Positions 1-8,915 of a stretch of 53,102 nt of DNA are shown in pieces. The notes below the pieces were generated by a model. The model was not told where the DNA came from and searched no databases. It was given only the letters and a program-made list of their open reading frames with translations. The position numbers and the translations under genes were made by a program. The stretch lies in the NCBI GenBank assembly GCA_903960515.1, contig CAJCBL010000114.1, positions 1-53,102 of the forward strand, read 5' to 3'. This DNA comes from an uncultured Verrucomicrobiota bacterium (GTDB lineage Bacteria > Verrucomicrobiota > Verrucomicrobiia > Opitutales > Opitutaceae). Numbering within the stretch: the stretch's first letter is position 1; the number at the start of each line of letters is the position of its first letter.

Positions 1-1779
1 AAGCGCGCCGGCTCCCCGGTGCTCACGACGACCAAGCAATTCGATAAACTGAACCGTCTCTCCGGGATTTCCTCTGTGTCCTCAGTGCCCTCTGTGGTGA
101 ATTCCGCCTCTTACGGCTTCAATAGTGCGAATCAACGCACTCGCCTGACGGAAGCCGACGGAAAGTTCTGGGACTTCGGGTATGATGCTCTTGGGCAAGT
201 GACGGCCGGCGTCAAGAAGCTCGCCGATAGCACCCCGGTGCTCGGGCATAGTTTCGGGTATAGTTTCGACACCATCGGCAATCTCAAAACAACCGCCGTC
301 AATGGACAGTCGGCCACTTATACGCCCGACGCCGGTCTCAATCAATACTCCAGCCGCACAGTGCCCGCCGCGCTTGATATCATCGGCACCGCCGATGCTG
401 GAGCGAAGGTGGCCGTGAATCTCGCCCCGGCCCAGCGTCAAGGTGATCTTTTCTACAAACAGCTCCCGGTTGCCAACGCCTCTGTCGCGAAATGGCAACC
501 CATCGACGTATTGGCCGGCAAAGCCGGAGCAGGCATCGGTGGAGCCGATGCTGATATCCGTCAAAGCGGACATCTATTCCTCGCCAAGACCCCAGAGAGC
601 TTTACCTACGATTTCGACGGGAACCTGACCGGCGACGGACAGTGGACCTATACTTGGGATGCTGAGAATAGGCTCACCACCATGGAAACCCAAGCGAGTG
701 CGGTCACCGCCGGTGTTCCCAAACAGAAACTTGAATTTGTATATGATTTCAACGGGCGACGAATCGCCAAGCGGGTCTATTCCTGGATTCCCGCCACCTC
801 TCTCTGGTCTCCGGTCTCCGATATCCGGTTTCTATATGATGGATGGAATTTGCTCGCGGAGTTGAACGGGCTGGCAAGCAACGCGGTCGTGCGCTCCTAC
901 GTTTGGGGATTGGACCTGAGTGGCTCGATGCAGGGCGCGGGTGGCGTCGGCGGGTTGCTAGCCATCCATCAGCCATCGTCCATCGCCCATCTACCATGTT
1001 ATGATGGCAACGGAAACGTCACCGGGCTGATCGACAGCACCACCGGTGCTCGCTCCGCCACATTTACCTACGGCCCGTTTGGGGAGTCGATTGCCGCATA
1101 TGGTCCCGCCGCCGCCGCGAATCCGTTCCGATTTAGTACCAAGTACACGGATAGGGAAACCGGCCAGCTCTATTATGGGTATCGTTACTATAATCCAAGC
1201 ACGAAGCGTTGGCTATCCAGCGATCCCATCGGGGAAAACGGCGGGCTCAATCTGTATGGAATGGTTGACAACAATTCGGTAAATCGGTGGGATTATCTTG
1301 GATTGGCGGGACCCAGTACCAAGTGCTGCGACAAAGCAAAGAGGGATGAGGGGAAGGCCTATCTGCAGGGGAAAGCAAAAGCCTATTTTGATGCCCAGGC
1401 CAAGGCCGGGACCCCTCGAGGTATGCAGCCCACCTTGCTCAATAATTATTTCCGCGGTCAGAACAGCTGCCATTCTCTGAATTTTGCCCTACTCAATTCC
1501 ATCGACCCAATGGCACCGTGTTGGTCCTGCGTTTTGGAGAACCGAGGCACCGCACGGCCGAAGTCCCTTAACACCGATCACTGGCTTGTGGTATGCACTC
1601 CGAAGGACGAATCAGGTGCCGAGGTTACTGCCGAAAAAATAACCTTCGATTACTGGAATGAAGCCGGAGATCCGAGTGGAGGTGACTACAATCAATTCAC
1701 CAAAGAATACCCGAACTATAAGGGGCAGACCAATGGACCCGCACTTATGCCATCATGTCCCGGAGGGCCGCACCCGTGA
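1..1779 (+). CDS. RHS-repeat protein, 3' part (5' end outside the window)
   Basis: The frame is open from the first base, so the GTG at 19 is probably internal and the gene begins upstream. YD-type repeats are visible (YDALGQVTAG, FTYDFDGNLTGDGQWTYTWD near nt 600-660). They are followed by the RHS-associated core at about nt 1000-1310: YDGNGNVTGL, FTYGPFGE, then YRYYNPSTKRWLSSDPIG and a closing WDYLGL. RHS proteins are large exported shells whose sequence after this core is a variable tip, often a toxin. The tip here is about 150 residues with the motifs NSCHSLN and DHWLVVC. A Cys and a His in such settings could be catalytic, but I cannot assign a fold. The next gene overlaps the stop codon, as toxin-immunity pairs often do. 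The RHS assignment is firm; a toxin role is inference. Confidence 0.9.
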   Translation, partial: KRAGSPVLTTTKQFDKLNRLSGISSVSSVPSVVNSASYGFNSANQRTRLTEADGKFWDFGYDALGQVTAGVKKLADSTPVLGHSFGYSFDTIGNLKTTAVNGQSATYTPDAGLNQYSSRTVPAALDIIGTADAGAKVAVNLAPAQRQGDLFYKQLPVANASVAKWQPIDVLAGKAGAGIGGADADIRQSGHLFLAKTPESFTYDFDGNLTGDGQWTYTWDAENRLTTMETQASAVTAGVPKQKLEFVYDFNGRRIAKRVYSWIPATSLWSPVSDIRFLYDGWNLLAELNGLASNAVVRSYVWGLDLSGSMQGAGGVGGLLAIHQPSSIAHLPCYDGNGNVTGLIDSTTGARSATFTYGPFGESIAAYGPAAAANPFRFSTKYTDRETGQLYYGYRYYNPSTKRWLSSDPIGENGGLNLYGMVDNNSVNRWDYLGLAGPSTKCCDKAKRDEGKAYLQGKAKAYFDAQAKAGTPRGMQPTLLNNYFRGQNSCHSLNFALLNSIDPMAPCWSCVLENRGTARPKSLNTDHWLVVCTPKDESGAEVTAEKITFDYWNEAGDPSGGDYNQFTKEYPNYKGQTNGPALMPSCPGGPHP

Positions 1780-2246
1780 AATCTAAAGTCGTATATTTGA
1801 TGATCGTTGGTCTTGGTTTGGCCGGAGGTGTGATGTTCTGGCCTCGTAACTCCGCGATAACCGAAGAATCTCTCATTAAGGCGGACTTCAATACTGTTCG
1901 GTATTTGCAATCCGCAGTTGATGAGTTTCGTAAGTCGAACAAGGGGGCACTGCCTAGTCGCATTGAGAATTGCCTTTGGGAGTCTGATATGGAGAATATA
2001 CGTAAGGCCCTGGTTTCCCAGGGCGGCACACTGTACTTCTTTCCATTCAGTACTGACACCGGCGGGAGTTATAATATCGTATTGAAGAGCGCCCGTGGGG
2101 TTACGCTTATCTTGCCGGACAAAAGCATTTATTACGTTAGCGCCCATCCGGCAAGTGGCGGATACGGCGTCATCAATCAATCATTGACGAAACCCATCGC
2201 TGAGCCTTCGGCACACGTCGCGCCTGTCGTCCCGAGCGGCGAATGA
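1776..2246 (+). CDS. Small membrane-anchored protein overlapping the RHS gene; possible partner or immunity protein
   Basis: I chose the GTG at 1776 because it overlaps the RHS stop as GTGA, the usual arrangement for translational coupling. An ATG at 1755 in the same frame would add seven residues in front of the hydrophobic segment. The 156-residue product has one N-terminal membrane segment (VVYLMIVGLGLAGGVMFW) and a soluble domain of about 120 residues containing DFNTVRYLQSAVDEFRKSNKG, faintly like the helix-plus-sheet layout of pseudopilins. I do not recognise the family. Its position straight after an RHS tip makes an immunity or chaperone role plausible, but nothing in the sequence proves it. 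Confidence 0.7.
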   Translation: MKSKVVYLMIVGLGLAGGVMFWPRNSAITEESLIKADFNTVRYLQSAVDEFRKSNKGALPSRIENCLWESDMENIRKALVSQGGTLYFFPFSTDTGGSYNIVLKSARGVTLILPDKSIYYVSAHPASGGYGVINQSLTKPIAEPSAHVAPVVPSGE

Positions 2247-2646
2247 GCATGTCGTCTGCAACATGCCTCCGCCCTACGTTGCCTCTATGGTCCGCTCCCA
2301 GAGGCTAAGCCAACGGGGGCATGAATTTAACGCTGACAAAACCGATCACTGATCCAGCGGCACGTCTCGCGCCAGCGCCGGCGTCGCGGACTCCTTGGCG
2401 CTGCTCACGAGCCCGGGTCCCACTTCCGCTCCGGGCGTGCATCAAGCGGGATGCTGCGCGCCGGTTTCGCTGAATCGCCCAAGGGCGCGTATATTCGAGT
2501 GGACAACAGGCCGGCTCGTCACAAGCTCGGCTGCGGTGTATGGCACGACCATCAGCAATTCATGTCGGGCCAGCCAAACGGAGTCATCAATTGGCTCTTG
2601 ACTGGTCTTGAGATAAAGACCCCAGAGAGGACGGTGAGCACGAGCC
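2247..2646 (+). other. Spacer without a convincing gene
   Basis: About 400 bases. Short open frames exist on both strands, but none has a recognisable domain, and they overlap one another. This may be decayed coding sequence from the missing 5' part of the following HAF/PEP-CTERM gene, but I see no residual HAF motif in any frame. Confidence 0.4.
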
Positions 2647-3153
2647 ATGCATCTTCCCTCCGCTCCGGGCATATCGGTCGTGGGGGTTTCGTTCATCGAT
2701 ACTGAGGTCGGTCTCTCCCATGCGTTTCTGTTCCAAGATGGAGTAATGCATGATCTGGGCACGCTGGGCGAGATGATCAGCAGCGCTTCGGACATTAATA
2801 ATGCCGGTGATATTGTTGGTAAAGTGGCTTCCTATACAACGGTGAACGAACATATCGTTTGGACCCATCGGGCCATGGTTTATCAGGGTGGCCAGATGCG
2901 GGATCTCAATTCACTCGTCACCCTCAGTGACGGGGCAAGCGCTGGGTTTGTGCGGCTGGAGTACGCCAACGGCATCAATAATCTCGGTGTGATCATCGGA
3001 GGCGGCCTTTGGACAGACGGCCAAGGCAATACTTCGGATCGTTCGTTTATTGCCACCCCGGCTGCGATTCCGGAGCCAGCATCGGTTGCCTTATATTTGA
3101 GCGGCGCGGTGTTCGGCATCTTGCTTTGGCGGCGCAGGTTTGGGCGGAAATAG
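2647..3153 (+). pseudogene. HAF-repeat protein with PEP-CTERM tail, 5'-truncated remnant
   Basis: The 168-residue frame carries typical HAF-repeat text: HAFLFQDGVMHDLGTLGE, then SASDINNAGDIVG, later YANGINNLGVIIGGG. It ends in a PEP-CTERM sorting signal: PEPAS, a hydrophobic helix and the basic tail LLWRRRFGRK. PEP-CTERM proteins are exported by Sec, then processed by an exosortase in the inner membrane. An intact protein needs an N-terminal signal peptide, and the first residues here (MHLPSAPGISVVG) are not one. The same frame is closed upstream by a stop at 2599-2601. I therefore call it a truncated remnant. A start with an unusual export route cannot be excluded. Confidence 0.7.
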
Positions 3154-3249
3154 GCGGTTTTCGGCGGTCAACCCCGGCGGCTCCGGGCCGATGTAGCAGG
3201 AGTTTTCGCCCCAACAGCCGCCTTCGGATGGGGGCGACCTTTCCTCATC

Positions 3250-6200
3250 ATGAAGCTCCTGCATTTCCTCTGCCTGTGGCCGTTGGCCGCAGTCGCCGCC
3301 CTCGACCCCAAAGTAGGCTGGGATGTCGCTGCCTACGAACTCACCCTGCCCAGCGACAGCGCCTCGGTCTCCTTTTACGGAACTCAGGGCAACGGCCAGC
3401 AGTGGTCGCGCAGCTTCGCCCCTCAACCGGGGAACACGAAACTGGGCTACACCTATTTCAAGTTCGCCAACCTCAACAAATGGCAGGAGGCCGAACATCC
3501 TGGCGACAGTGGTTGGTACCGGCTGGTCGAGCAGGGCGAGACTCGCGTCTGGTATGATCGCAAACGCGACAAGCAGCGCCAGCCCGAGGAGATCGTCGCG
3601 GTGCCGTATCGCCTCTGGTTTGGCCTGCGCACGATGGTGTACCCGCTGGCCTTGGGCCAACCCGATGTGCTGGCCGACCGGGTGCGGCCCGACGGCACCT
3701 GCCCGCTGGCCCTACGCTACGCCGCGGAACAGCTTCTCAAGAACCAGCGTAACCAGCCCTTGCTGATCCCCGGTCTTGGCGACGCCGCCTGGCTTTACTC
3801 CTGCGGGGAAGGGAGCAACTCCATGCTCGAACTGGTCGTGGTGCGCGGGCCGCTGGTGGTCAAATTCGAGGGTTGGCCGTTGCTGCTCGCCCGCACCGGC
3901 CAGGAGTTCGGCGACGACCCCATCCTGCGCAACGTGCGCGGCGGTTGTATGCGCGGCGACCTGACCACCTACCAGATCCGTCCCGACAACGACGGAGGCT
4001 ACCTGGACATTGCCGGTATCGGGGAGCGCATCGCGCCTGGGCTGCGCGAGGAGTTGCTCGGGATGGCGCGGGGCCTGGTGCGCGAGTGGGATCGCTACTG
4101 TGCGGTCAAGGTTGGTACGGGGCCGTATTTCAAGGGGCTCTACCTCGATGCCGGCTCCCTGCTGCCCGCCCCGGCCGTTGTGCCCGGCTCGGCGCAGACC
4201 CATTGCAACCCCAATCTGTGGATGAGCAGTCTGGGCCTGGCCAATGCCGCGTTGCCCGCCGCCGAGAGTCTCCAGCTCGAGCTGCGCACCTACCCCGCCG
4301 TCTCCAATTCCCCCACGGCGGACCAGCCGCTGCTCAACGCCGCCATCGGTTTCAACGAGGATCTGGCCGGGTACCGCAAGCAGACCGAGCTGAGGCCCGA
4401 GGCTTTGACCATCGCCGGCGCCGACGAGTGTGTCGCGTATTCGGCTACGGCCGGAAGCAGCGCACGCCCCTCCTGCCGCACCCGCCTGGTCTTCTTTCGG
4501 CGGGGCAACGTCACCGGCCGCGTTACCCACTATTGCGGGTTTTCCCAGTTTGAGGAGAAGCGGCTCCGCCCCCTCCCTGGCGATCCTGCCGTGGCGCTGG
4601 TGAAGGCGGTGCTCGCATTAATGGCTCCAAATGGCGGAGTCGCTGCCCAGGCGCCCGTGCCAGCCGGACCGGGCTTGCTCGTGGCCACTGCGGCGCCCGA
4701 CCGACTTTGGTCCGACGGCGCGAGCACTGCCACTTTGCGCTTCGAGGCGACTCAGGCCGACGGCCGGCCCGCCGCTGGCATGGCGCTCAAGCTGGTGGTG
4801 GAGAATTCGTTTGTTGGCGACGTAGCCACCAATGAGCTCACTACCGACAAGGGCGGCGTGGCCACCGTGGAGTACCGCGCCGGCTTGCGGGCGGGCAGCA
4901 ACAAGGTGAGCGCCGCCGGGGCCGAAGGGCTCGCCGCCTCGGTGGTGCTGGGCCACGGAGGATTGGAGACGGCGGTGCGCTCCTCGGGGCTGCAATTCCT
5001 GGCCGATGGAGCGACACCGGTCGAGGTCGTAGCGCGCTTGCTCGATCCGGAAGGCAAGGCTGTCGCCAGCGCCGTAATCGAGGCCGAGGCCGACGAGCGC
5101 GATCTGCCCGCCAGCGGAGAGCTGGAGCGCAGGCCCAAGGGCGCCGATGCCCGCGAGGGCTGGCAGACCTGGGCCTACACCCCGCCGCAGATCGACCCGG
5201 CCGACGGCTGGAAGGGCGGGCGGGTGGACCTGAAGTTTCGGGCCAAGCGCCCCGGCGGCGGGGCTGCCCTCGAGTCGCCGCTGGCGCTCACGCTGCACAG
5301 CGGTTCGGCGTTTTGGGTGGTGCTCGAGAAGCCCGGTTTCGCGCCGGGCGCGCAGACGAGTTTCCGCAGCGAGCGCACCCATGGCTCGGTGACAGGTACC
5401 GCGTTGGCCGAAGGCGAGTCGGGCCCGGCGGCCGTGGCCGGGGCGAAGGTGACGGTGTACGCGGCTGTCGCAGGCAAGGCGCAGGTGATTGGCAGCGGCG
5501 TGAGCGGGCCCGATGGCGCGTTCACCGCGCCGTTCACCCTTGAGAAGAGGGTGGCCGGGCCCGAGAGCCTTTGTCCGGTGGAGCCCGAGGCTCTGGCACT
5601 GGCGCCGGAGACCCAGCACTGGCTGGAGGTTGTGCATACGAGGGCTGCGGCGCTCCGGTCGAAGGGGTTCGCCAGCGGGACTGCGGAGAGTTTTGCAGCC
5701 AAGTTCACCGCCAGCCTGGCAGCCGCCACCGACGACCCTGGGAACCCGCGCAACGCGGCCCGCCTTTGCGTGGCGCTGCGGTTGATGGGGGAGGCGCTCG
5801 GCTATCTCGACGAACTCGACGACCAGCACACTCAGGCCGAGGGCTGGCTCAACGAGAGCCTTGAGGGCGCCGTGGAGAGTATGGCCAAGGTGATCGACCT
5901 CGGCAGCCGAGTGGAGGCCGCGCAGGATTCGGCGGTCAACTACGCCGCAGCGGCCCCCGAGCTGGGCGAGGCGCGCAGTCGGGCGCAGGCGGCGTGGTCG
6001 GGGCTGCGCAAGAGGGCCGTAGCCCGCTTCGTGACGACCGCCTACGGGGTGATGCGCGACACGTACAAGAACACCTCCGACGAGCTGGAAAACCGCGAGA
6101 AGCTCGGACTCAGCAACGACAGCGGCACGGCGGAGTGGAAGAAGTGGGCCGTGAACAAGGCCAACGACTCCTATGCCGAGTGGATGTTCTCGCCTGCCGG

Positions 6201-6696
6201 CGCGCTCTCCACTTGGGGCGAGAGGCGGCTCAAGGTGGAGCTTACGAAGTTCCTCAAGAAGGCCTACCGCGGGCAGTATCCGAAGTTCTTCGCCGCAGCC
6301 CTTGAACACGCCGCCGGCCGCATCGCCCGCGGCGAGTCCACCTGGGCCGCCCCGGAGAAGGCCGCCGCCGTGCTGCGCGAGGATTTCGCCCCTGTGGCGG
6401 AGGCGTACCGAGCGGCCAATGAGGCGCACCTCAATCGCGAGCTGGCGCGCCTCGACCTCAAACTGGCCGCCGACACGGTGGGCAAGGGTGTGGCGATCTA
6501 CTTTGCCGCTAAGGATGTGCTCATCTCCGATCCGGCCGAGGCGAAGAAGCGGATACTGGAAAGCATCGACAACGCGGACAAGGCCTTCGCCGCGGTGGAT
6601 ACCGCCTGCCAGGCCTACAACGGCCGGCAGTGGTTCGGCGTCTGCCATCGCGCACGCCTGGCGATAGCGGAGGTGGCGGTGGATGCCTCGCGGTAG
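3250..6696 (+). CDS. Large exported protein with Ig-like (invasin-type) domains
   Basis: The 1148-residue product starts with a clear signal peptide (MKLLHFLCLWPLAAVAA, likely cut near residue 17). Residues about 25-450 form a domain I do not recognise. About 474-570 resembles a bacterial Big_1/invasin-type Ig domain (SDGASTATLRFEATQADG, then TTDKGGVATVEYRAG). A related module follows at about 575-690 (LQFLADGATPVEVVARLLDPEG). About 714-765 resembles a carboxypeptidase-regulatory/SdrD-like fold (AVAGAKVTVYAAV, GPDGAFTAPF). The last 370 residues look alpha-helical and charged. No membrane anchor or sorting signal is visible at the C-terminus. It is probably periplasmic or secreted; the function is unknown. 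Its very GC-rich third positions create long antisense frames, which I ignored. Confidence 0.85.
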   Translation: MKLLHFLCLWPLAAVAALDPKVGWDVAAYELTLPSDSASVSFYGTQGNGQQWSRSFAPQPGNTKLGYTYFKFANLNKWQEAEHPGDSGWYRLVEQGETRVWYDRKRDKQRQPEEIVAVPYRLWFGLRTMVYPLALGQPDVLADRVRPDGTCPLALRYAAEQLLKNQRNQPLLIPGLGDAAWLYSCGEGSNSMLELVVVRGPLVVKFEGWPLLLARTGQEFGDDPILRNVRGGCMRGDLTTYQIRPDNDGGYLDIAGIGERIAPGLREELLGMARGLVREWDRYCAVKVGTGPYFKGLYLDAGSLLPAPAVVPGSAQTHCNPNLWMSSLGLANAALPAAESLQLELRTYPAVSNSPTADQPLLNAAIGFNEDLAGYRKQTELRPEALTIAGADECVAYSATAGSSARPSCRTRLVFFRRGNVTGRVTHYCGFSQFEEKRLRPLPGDPAVALVKAVLALMAPNGGVAAQAPVPAGPGLLVATAAPDRLWSDGASTATLRFEATQADGRPAAGMALKLVVENSFVGDVATNELTTDKGGVATVEYRAGLRAGSNKVSAAGAEGLAASVVLGHGGLETAVRSSGLQFLADGATPVEVVARLLDPEGKAVASAVIEAEADERDLPASGELERRPKGADAREGWQTWAYTPPQIDPADGWKGGRVDLKFRAKRPGGGAALESPLALTLHSGSAFWVVLEKPGFAPGAQTSFRSERTHGSVTGTALAEGESGPAAVAGAKVTVYAAVAGKAQVIGSGVSGPDGAFTAPFTLEKRVAGPESLCPVEPEALALAPETQHWLEVVHTRAAALRSKGFASGTAESFAAKFTASLAAATDDPGNPRNAARLCVALRLMGEALGYLDELDDQHTQAEGWLNESLEGAVESMAKVIDLGSRVEAAQDSAVNYAAAAPELGEARSRAQAAWSGLRKRAVARFVTTAYGVMRDTYKNTSDELENREKLGLSNDSGTAEWKKWAVNKANDSYAEWMFSPAGALSTWGERRLKVELTKFLKKAYRGQYPKFFAAALEHAAGRIARGESTWAAPEKAAAVLREDFAPVAEAYRAANEAHLNRELARLDLKLAADTVGKGVAIYFAAKDVLISDPAEAKKRILESIDNADKAFAAVDTACQAYNGRQWFGVCHRARLAIAEVAVDASR

Positions 6697-6852
6697 TGGC
6701 CCGGGGCGCCTCCCGGGCGGCGCCGCCTGGGCTGCGCGTATCCGCTGCGGGCTGCGCGCCTGCAAGGGAGTGCGCCACGCGTGGAGGTCCGTGCAGTCTA
6801 CGGCGCAGACGAGGCCGTTTCACAAAATGGCCCGGCGCACCGCCGGGGCAGG

Positions 6853-7419
6853 TTAGCTCAGGTCCAGCCATGCCCGCCCGATCCCGGCGATGAGCCCGAA
6901 AAGGTGCGCCTCCCAAGAGGTGCTGCCGCGCACCGGCGCCACACCGGCGAGCATGCCGCCGTAGAAGAGCAGCACTCCGCCGCCCACGATGAGGTCGGGC
7001 GTGGTCTTGGTGAGCCAGGCTGCGGCGATGAGGTATCCGAGAAAACCGAAGATCACCCCGCTCATGCCCACATGCGCCGCCTTGCGTGCGCACAGCCAGA
7101 CGAGGGCGCCCGTGGCCAGGGCGATGGTGCCCGCGATCTCGATGAAGTGCGATGGCCCGCGGAGCAGCACGAGATAGCCGAGGCCCGCGAAGGGCGGGAG
7201 ATTGGCGGCGAGGTGGGCGGCGTTGGCGTGAATGAACGGAGCGGTGACAATGCCCACCAGCCCGGCGCCGGTGCGCGGCACCACCCCGAGCCGTTGCCCC
7301 GCCCCCGCCCAGACGGTGGCGACAAAGGTGCCCAGCACCATAGCCGCTGCCGGCCACGAGAGGAAGATCCACGGCTGCTGTGTGTAGAGTTTGGTGAGGA
7401 AGGCGAGGGCGGCGTGCAT
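6853..7419 (-). CDS. Rhomboid-family intramembrane serine protease
   Basis: The product is 188 residues from the ATG at 7419; a longer frame to 7614 runs into the upstream gene and is not believable. Rhomboids cut substrates within the membrane using a Ser-His dyad. The nucleophile motif GxSG is seen as GMSG with Ser120 (HVGMSGVIFGFLGYL). The catalytic His172 lies in AHLFGLIAG, the expected HxxGxxxG helix. The HANAAHLAANLP segment (residues 64-75) matches the oxyanion-side H/N motif of helix 2. Six hydrophobic segments fit the minimal rhomboid core. It lies 25 bases downstream of another membrane-protein gene on the same strand, so the two are probably co-transcribed. The substrate is unknown. 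Confidence 0.88.
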   Translation of the reverse strand: MHAALAFLTKLYTQQPWIFLSWPAAAMVLGTFVATVWAGAGQRLGVVPRTGAGLVGIVTAPFIHANAAHLAANLPPFAGLGYLVLLRGPSHFIEIAGTIALATGALVWLCARKAAHVGMSGVIFGFLGYLIAAAWLTKTTPDLIVGGGVLLFYGGMLAGVAPVRGSTSWEAHLFGLIAGIGRAWLDLS

Positions 7420-7444
7420 GGGTAAGGGGAGGGTGGGGCCGCGG

Positions 7445-8638
7445 CTACTTTGTGCCCCGGGGAGGCGGAAGCAGGTTGGCAATCCAAGCGCCCAGTTTGC
7501 CGGAGGCTGCGAGCTGCTTGCGGAGTTGCTCGGTCTGGGCGGCCCGGGCCGAGGTATCCGTATTGTCCTGCAGGGCGATCCCGCAACGCAGCGCCAGCCA
7601 TTCGCCCAGCGCACGCGGCTCCAGAGGGTCGCCCATGCTGCGGGCGATCGCCTTGTGCTTGCGGCTTTTTGGCGCCGGGCCGGGTCCGGGAGTCGGGGTG
7701 GCGAACGCCTTCAATTCGTACCAGCGATCGCCGTCGCTGTCGGAAGAGACCCCGAGCTCCAAAGAGTCGCCCTCGAAGACGGTGCGAACCTGTCCCCTGA
7801 AACGCCAGTCCAGGCGCAGCCGCTTGGCGCTCCAGCGCCACTCGTGGCGGCCGTAGCCCAGGCGCACCGCGCCCCAGCAAAACAATCCGGCGAATACGCC
7901 GGGCACCGCCGCCAACAGCGGGTGTCCGCCGCCGGCTATGCCCACTGTGGAAAGGAGCAGGCCAGTGGTGATAGCGGAGAGGATGCGGGCGTAGCGGCGG
8001 CGTGTCGCAGGGGACTCCACCAGGGCGGTGCCGCCTTCGGGCAGAGCGATCTCCTCCCAGCCGGCGGGCAGGGTGGCGCTGGTCACCGCCTTGAGCCCGA
8101 GTTCGCGCGTGAGCTCTGTCTCCAGTTGGTCGAGCTCCTCCGGGGTTGCGCAGTCGGTGATCAGGATCGATCCGGCGGTGGTGGAGGCCATCAATTTGCC
8201 CACCAGGCCGCGGCCGGAAGTGCGGTAGAGGCGGCGGATGGTTTCGCGGGGGATCTGGCGGCTGCGGCTCACCGGGCCGGCCCGGCGCACCACCACCAGC
8301 GCGTCGGAGCGCACGACCAGCCGGTCTTCGGCCCAGAGCATGCGCAGGAAGCTCCACAGCGCCGCCACTCCGCCGAGGGTCCACAGTGTGAGCCAGAGCA
8401 GGAGAAGTCCCGCGACGGCCAGGGGGGCGGTGGAGTCCTCGATGGTTGGCAGGCCCGGATGGATGGGCTGCCCGGTGAGCCCCTGCCAGGCGATGCCTAC
8501 GAGGAAAACAACAACGAAGACCTCGCCAGCGGCCCACCCGCACAGCCACAACCCGAGGAAGGCGGCGCCGAAATAGCGCGCAAATCCGCGCGCCCGCACG
8601 CTGGCTTGCCAGCCTTCGAAGGTGCGCTCGATGACCAT
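7445..8638 (-). CDS. Four-helix membrane protein with a PH-like cytoplasmic segment
   Basis: The product is 397 residues starting at MVIERTFEGW. The open frame continues upstream to 8890, but that part is translated repeat DNA, so I reject the longer start. Hydrophobic segments lie at about 22-52, 71-100 and 218-262 (two helices). Between the second and third is a soluble stretch (EDRLVVRSDALVVVRRAGP, then SRQIPRETIRRLY) whose alternating strands and position after a membrane pair recall bacterial PH-like membrane proteins. A C-terminal soluble tail of about 130 residues follows. I do not know a function. It is upstream of the rhomboid gene and could be in the same operon. Confidence 0.75.
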   Translation of the reverse strand: MVIERTFEGWQASVRARGFARYFGAAFLGLWLCGWAAGEVFVVVFLVGIAWQGLTGQPIHPGLPTIEDSTAPLAVAGLLLLWLTLWTLGGVAALWSFLRMLWAEDRLVVRSDALVVVRRAGPVSRSRQIPRETIRRLYRTSGRGLVGKLMASTTAGSILITDCATPEELDQLETELTRELGLKAVTSATLPAGWEEIALPEGGTALVESPATRRRYARILSAITTGLLLSTVGIAGGGHPLLAAVPGVFAGLFCWGAVRLGYGRHEWRWSAKRLRLDWRFRGQVRTVFEGDSLELGVSSDSDGDRWYELKAFATPTPGPGPAPKSRKHKAIARSMGDPLEPRALGEWLALRCGIALQDNTDTSARAAQTEQLRKQLAASGKLGAWIANLLPPPRGTK

Positions 8639-8783
8639 GGTGTCGCCAGTTTTTGCGGCCACTGGGCGGAGTGTCAACCGGCGGCTGGCAAAATTCGCAG
8701 CGCCGCGCCCTGGCAGGGCGCGGCGCTGGGGTGGAATCGGCCGCTTGTATTCGGGGGGGGCGGCGGCGCGGGCCGGCCTAGTT

Positions 8784-8895
8784 GTAACCATGCTGCCGTA
8801 CCGCCTTGCGCTAAGGCAGTGCACAAACTCCGGTGCCCGCCGTGGGAGCGTGGTTGCACGCGATGTGCGCTCTGAATCGCGTGCAAGCACGCTCC
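8784..8895 (+). repeat. Dispersed arm-plus-palindrome element, copy E1
   Basis: An arm of about 58 bases (GTAACCATGCTGCCGTACCG to CTCCGGTGCC) is followed by an imperfect palindrome at 8844-8895. The palindrome is built from GGAGCGTGGTTGCACGCGAT and its near reverse complement ATCGCGTGCAAGCACGCTCC. Related copies are at 41780-41896 in the same orientation, and at 44105-44226 and 45587-45698 inverted. It sits between two minus-strand membrane-protein genes. Transcribed, it would fold into a strong hairpin. Confidence 0.8.
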
Positions 8896-8915
8896 TGCCA
8901 ATGAATGGTTACGTC

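Noticed and set aside
2395..2705. Short overlapping frames before the HAF fragment
   Set aside because: No start signal, no domain, and they contradict one another; they may be decayed sequence.
4618..6765. 715-residue minus-strand frame opposite the large exported protein
   Set aside because: Arg/Gly/Leu-rich text with no domain; the plus-strand frame has a signal peptide and Ig-like motifs.
7062..8549. 495-residue minus-strand frame and the 494-residue plus-strand frame at 7391-8875
   Set aside because: Both overlap the two membrane-protein genes in other frames and have no hydrophobic segments or motifs.
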